Positions 5,925 to 6,446 of a DNA stretch of 6,446 nt are shown piece after piece (the first letter of the stretch is position 1; every line of letters begins with the position of its first letter). The position numbers and the translations under genes were made by a program. Location of the stretch: contig DCFV01000205.1 of assembly GCA_002314435.1 (NCBI GenBank), positions 11,782 through 18,227 of the forward strand. Direction: 5' to 3'. The notes under the pieces were generated by a model. That model was not told the DNA's origin, made no database searches, and saw only the letters and a program-made list of their open reading frames with translations. The stretch is from Acidobacteriaceae bacterium UBA1795 (GTDB taxonomy: Bacteria > Acidobacteriota > Terriglobia > Terriglobales > Acidobacteriaceae).

Positions 5925-6001
5925 GGGCCTGTGGCGCAGTTTGGGAGCGCGCTTCCATGGCATGGAAGAGGTCGTCGGTTCGATCCCGACCAGGTCCACC
6001 A
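5925..6001 (+). tRNA. tRNA-Ala, anticodon GGC
   Basis: The 77-base gene folds into a full cloverleaf. The acceptor stem is GGGCCTG paired with CAGGTCC, including the G3:U70 wobble pair that is the main identity signal for alanyl-tRNA synthetase. The D arm is GCGC/GCGC. The anticodon stem CTTCC/GGAAG carries the loop ATGGCAT with anticodon GGC at 5959-5961. The T arm is GTCGG-TTCGATC-CCGAC. The 3' CCA is encoded. It reads GCC (and GCU) alanine codons. A promoter lies just upstream and an intrinsic terminator about 60 bases downstream, so it is probably a single-gene transcript. An integrase gene converges on its 3' end, which marks it as the likely insertion site of an integrative element. The tRNA appears intact. 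Confidence 0.97.
5971..6001 (+). other. Probable attachment-site half (tRNA 3' end)
   Basis: The T arm and acceptor 3' strand of tRNA-Ala, ending in the encoded CCA, are where tyrosine recombinases commonly integrate. The integrase frame ends 29 bases beyond. The second copy of the sequence, which would prove an attachment site, is not in this window, so this is inference from position only. Confidence 0.35.
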
Positions 6002-6055
6002 AAAGCCTCTTAGAATCAATTATTTGCAACTCAGATTGAAACAGCTTCCAATTTC

Positions 6056-6075
6056 AAGGGTGCTGAAGGGTGCAG
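6056..6075. repeat. Tandem 10-base repeat, two imperfect copies
   Basis: AAGGGTGCTG is followed directly by AAGGGTGCAG (9 of 10 identical). It lies in the last codons of the integrase frame and supplies the left arm of the downstream terminator. It may simply be chance or local slippage. Confidence 0.4.
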
Positions 6076-6097
6076 ACCTTCAGCATATTTTTCTTTT
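6061..6097 (+). terminator. Intrinsic terminator of the tRNA-Ala transcript
   Basis: TGCTGAAGG and CCTTCAGCA form a perfect 9-base-pair stem around a 7-base loop (GTGCAGA), followed directly by TATTTTTCTTTT. The T-tract is on the plus strand, so it stops transcription coming from tRNA-Ala, 60 bases after the tRNA 3' end. It overlaps the 3' end of the convergent integrase frame, so it belongs to the element side of the junction. Confidence 0.75.
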
Positions 6098-6446
6098 GGG
6101 AGCAACATCATCTTCAGCACTCGTCCGCTGGCTTCTCTCTTCTGAGATGACACGGCCCGCGTATACACGTCCATCGTGATTCGCGAGTTTGCGTGTCGAA
6201 GTAGTTCCTGTGCGAGCTTCACATCCACTCCAAGCGCCCGAAGATTCGTTGCAAGGCTATGCCGCCGTATCACCTGGAACGTCAGTTTCGGCAGTTCCAG
6301 TTCCTCGGCGTACTTCTGCAGAACGCGCCTCCGATAGTTGCTTGAATCGATGAACCCGCCGTTACGTCCCGGAAAGATGAATCCCTCCGGATCATTCGCG
6401 GTAGGCCCCTGCCTGGCTGCAACTTATTGATCCGGCCCTGAAGAGT

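Larger units (their letters stand above)
6031..6446 (-). pseudogene. Tyrosine recombinase (integrase), C-terminal part with in-frame stop
   Basis: The frame 6423-6031 encodes 130 residues of the catalytic domain of a phage-type integrase; these enzymes insert and excise mobile DNA at attachment sites. Visible landmarks are DPEGFIFPGRNGGF, SNYRRRVL, then LTFQVIRRHSLATNLRALGV with the catalytic Arg (6267-6262), LLRHA with the His (6195-6193), and MDVYTRAV with the nucleophile Tyr (6165-6163). The C-terminal catalytic residues are therefore intact. A TAA at 6424-6426 interrupts the frame, and only seven codons lie beyond it before the window ends, so the N-terminal domain and first catalytic Arg are not seen. 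There is no good start codon downstream of the stop; the GTG at 6273 would start in the middle of the Arg motif. A nonsense mutation or nearby frameshift in a decaying integrase is the best reading; a sequence error is possible. The gene converges on the tRNA-Ala 3' end, as expected for an island integrase. Confidence 0.75.

Noticed and set aside
5772..6029. Small minus-strand protein containing LVGIEPTTSSMPWKRAP
   Set aside because: This is the well-known spurious translation of the antisense strand of tRNA-Ala; the bases are fully explained by the tRNA cloverleaf. The overlapping frames at 5719-5958 and 5729-6013 are rejected for the same reason.
1..6446. CRISPR array, insertion sequence ends, replication origin
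   Set aside because: I looked for regularly spaced repeats, transposase motifs and repeated boxes and found none; the only mobile-element signal is the integrase beside the tRNA.

Overview
The window reads as chromosomal DNA from a GC-rich bacterium, most likely an acidobacterium (Terriglobia / Acidobacteriaceae type). The assignment rests on the look of the proteins (the opening of the ECF sigma factor, the tail of the second signal peptidase, the large exported TPR protein) and is inference; no search was run. All protein genes lie on the minus strand and read from right to left. Only a tRNA gene is on the plus strand.

Layout from right to left. At 6031-6446 is the 3' end of a tyrosine-recombinase (integrase) gene. 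Its frame is interrupted by a stop at 6424-6426, and it abuts the 3' end of a complete tRNA-Ala(GGC) gene at 5925-6001. This is the usual arrangement of an integrative element inserted at a tRNA. An intrinsic terminator for the tRNA transcript (6061-6097) lies inside the end of the integrase frame. To the left, 5492-5924 is non-coding. It holds the tRNA promoter pointing right, and a candidate ECF-type promoter, a leader hairpin and a strong ribosome binding site pointing left.

Then comes an ECF sigma factor gene (4799-5491) overlapping by 4 bases a membrane anti-sigma factor gene (4116-4802). The anti-sigma protein has a cytoplasmic zinc-binding head, one membrane segment and a TonB-C-like domain outside. 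Next is a large exported protein (2255-4045) with an apparently inactivated metallopeptidase core (HTYLH instead of HExxH) and C-terminal TPR-like helices; it has its own good sigma-70-like promoter. The next genes are RNase III (rnc, 1316-2122) and two consecutive, clearly different type I signal peptidases (lepB copies at 528-1319 and 1-377, the last cut by the window edge). rnc and the first lepB overlap by 4 bases and are surely translationally coupled.

Taken together, the minus-strand block combines envelope-related transcription control (sigma/anti-sigma), an exported protein of unknown function and the secretion enzymes that remove signal peptides, with RNase III in between. A functional link between the sigma factor and the secretion genes is plausible from the gene order but is not shown by the sequence. 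The most interesting points are the TonB-C-like sensor domain on the anti-sigma factor, the possible pseudo-metallopeptidase, the G-tract in the putative ECF promoter, and the tRNA/integrase junction.
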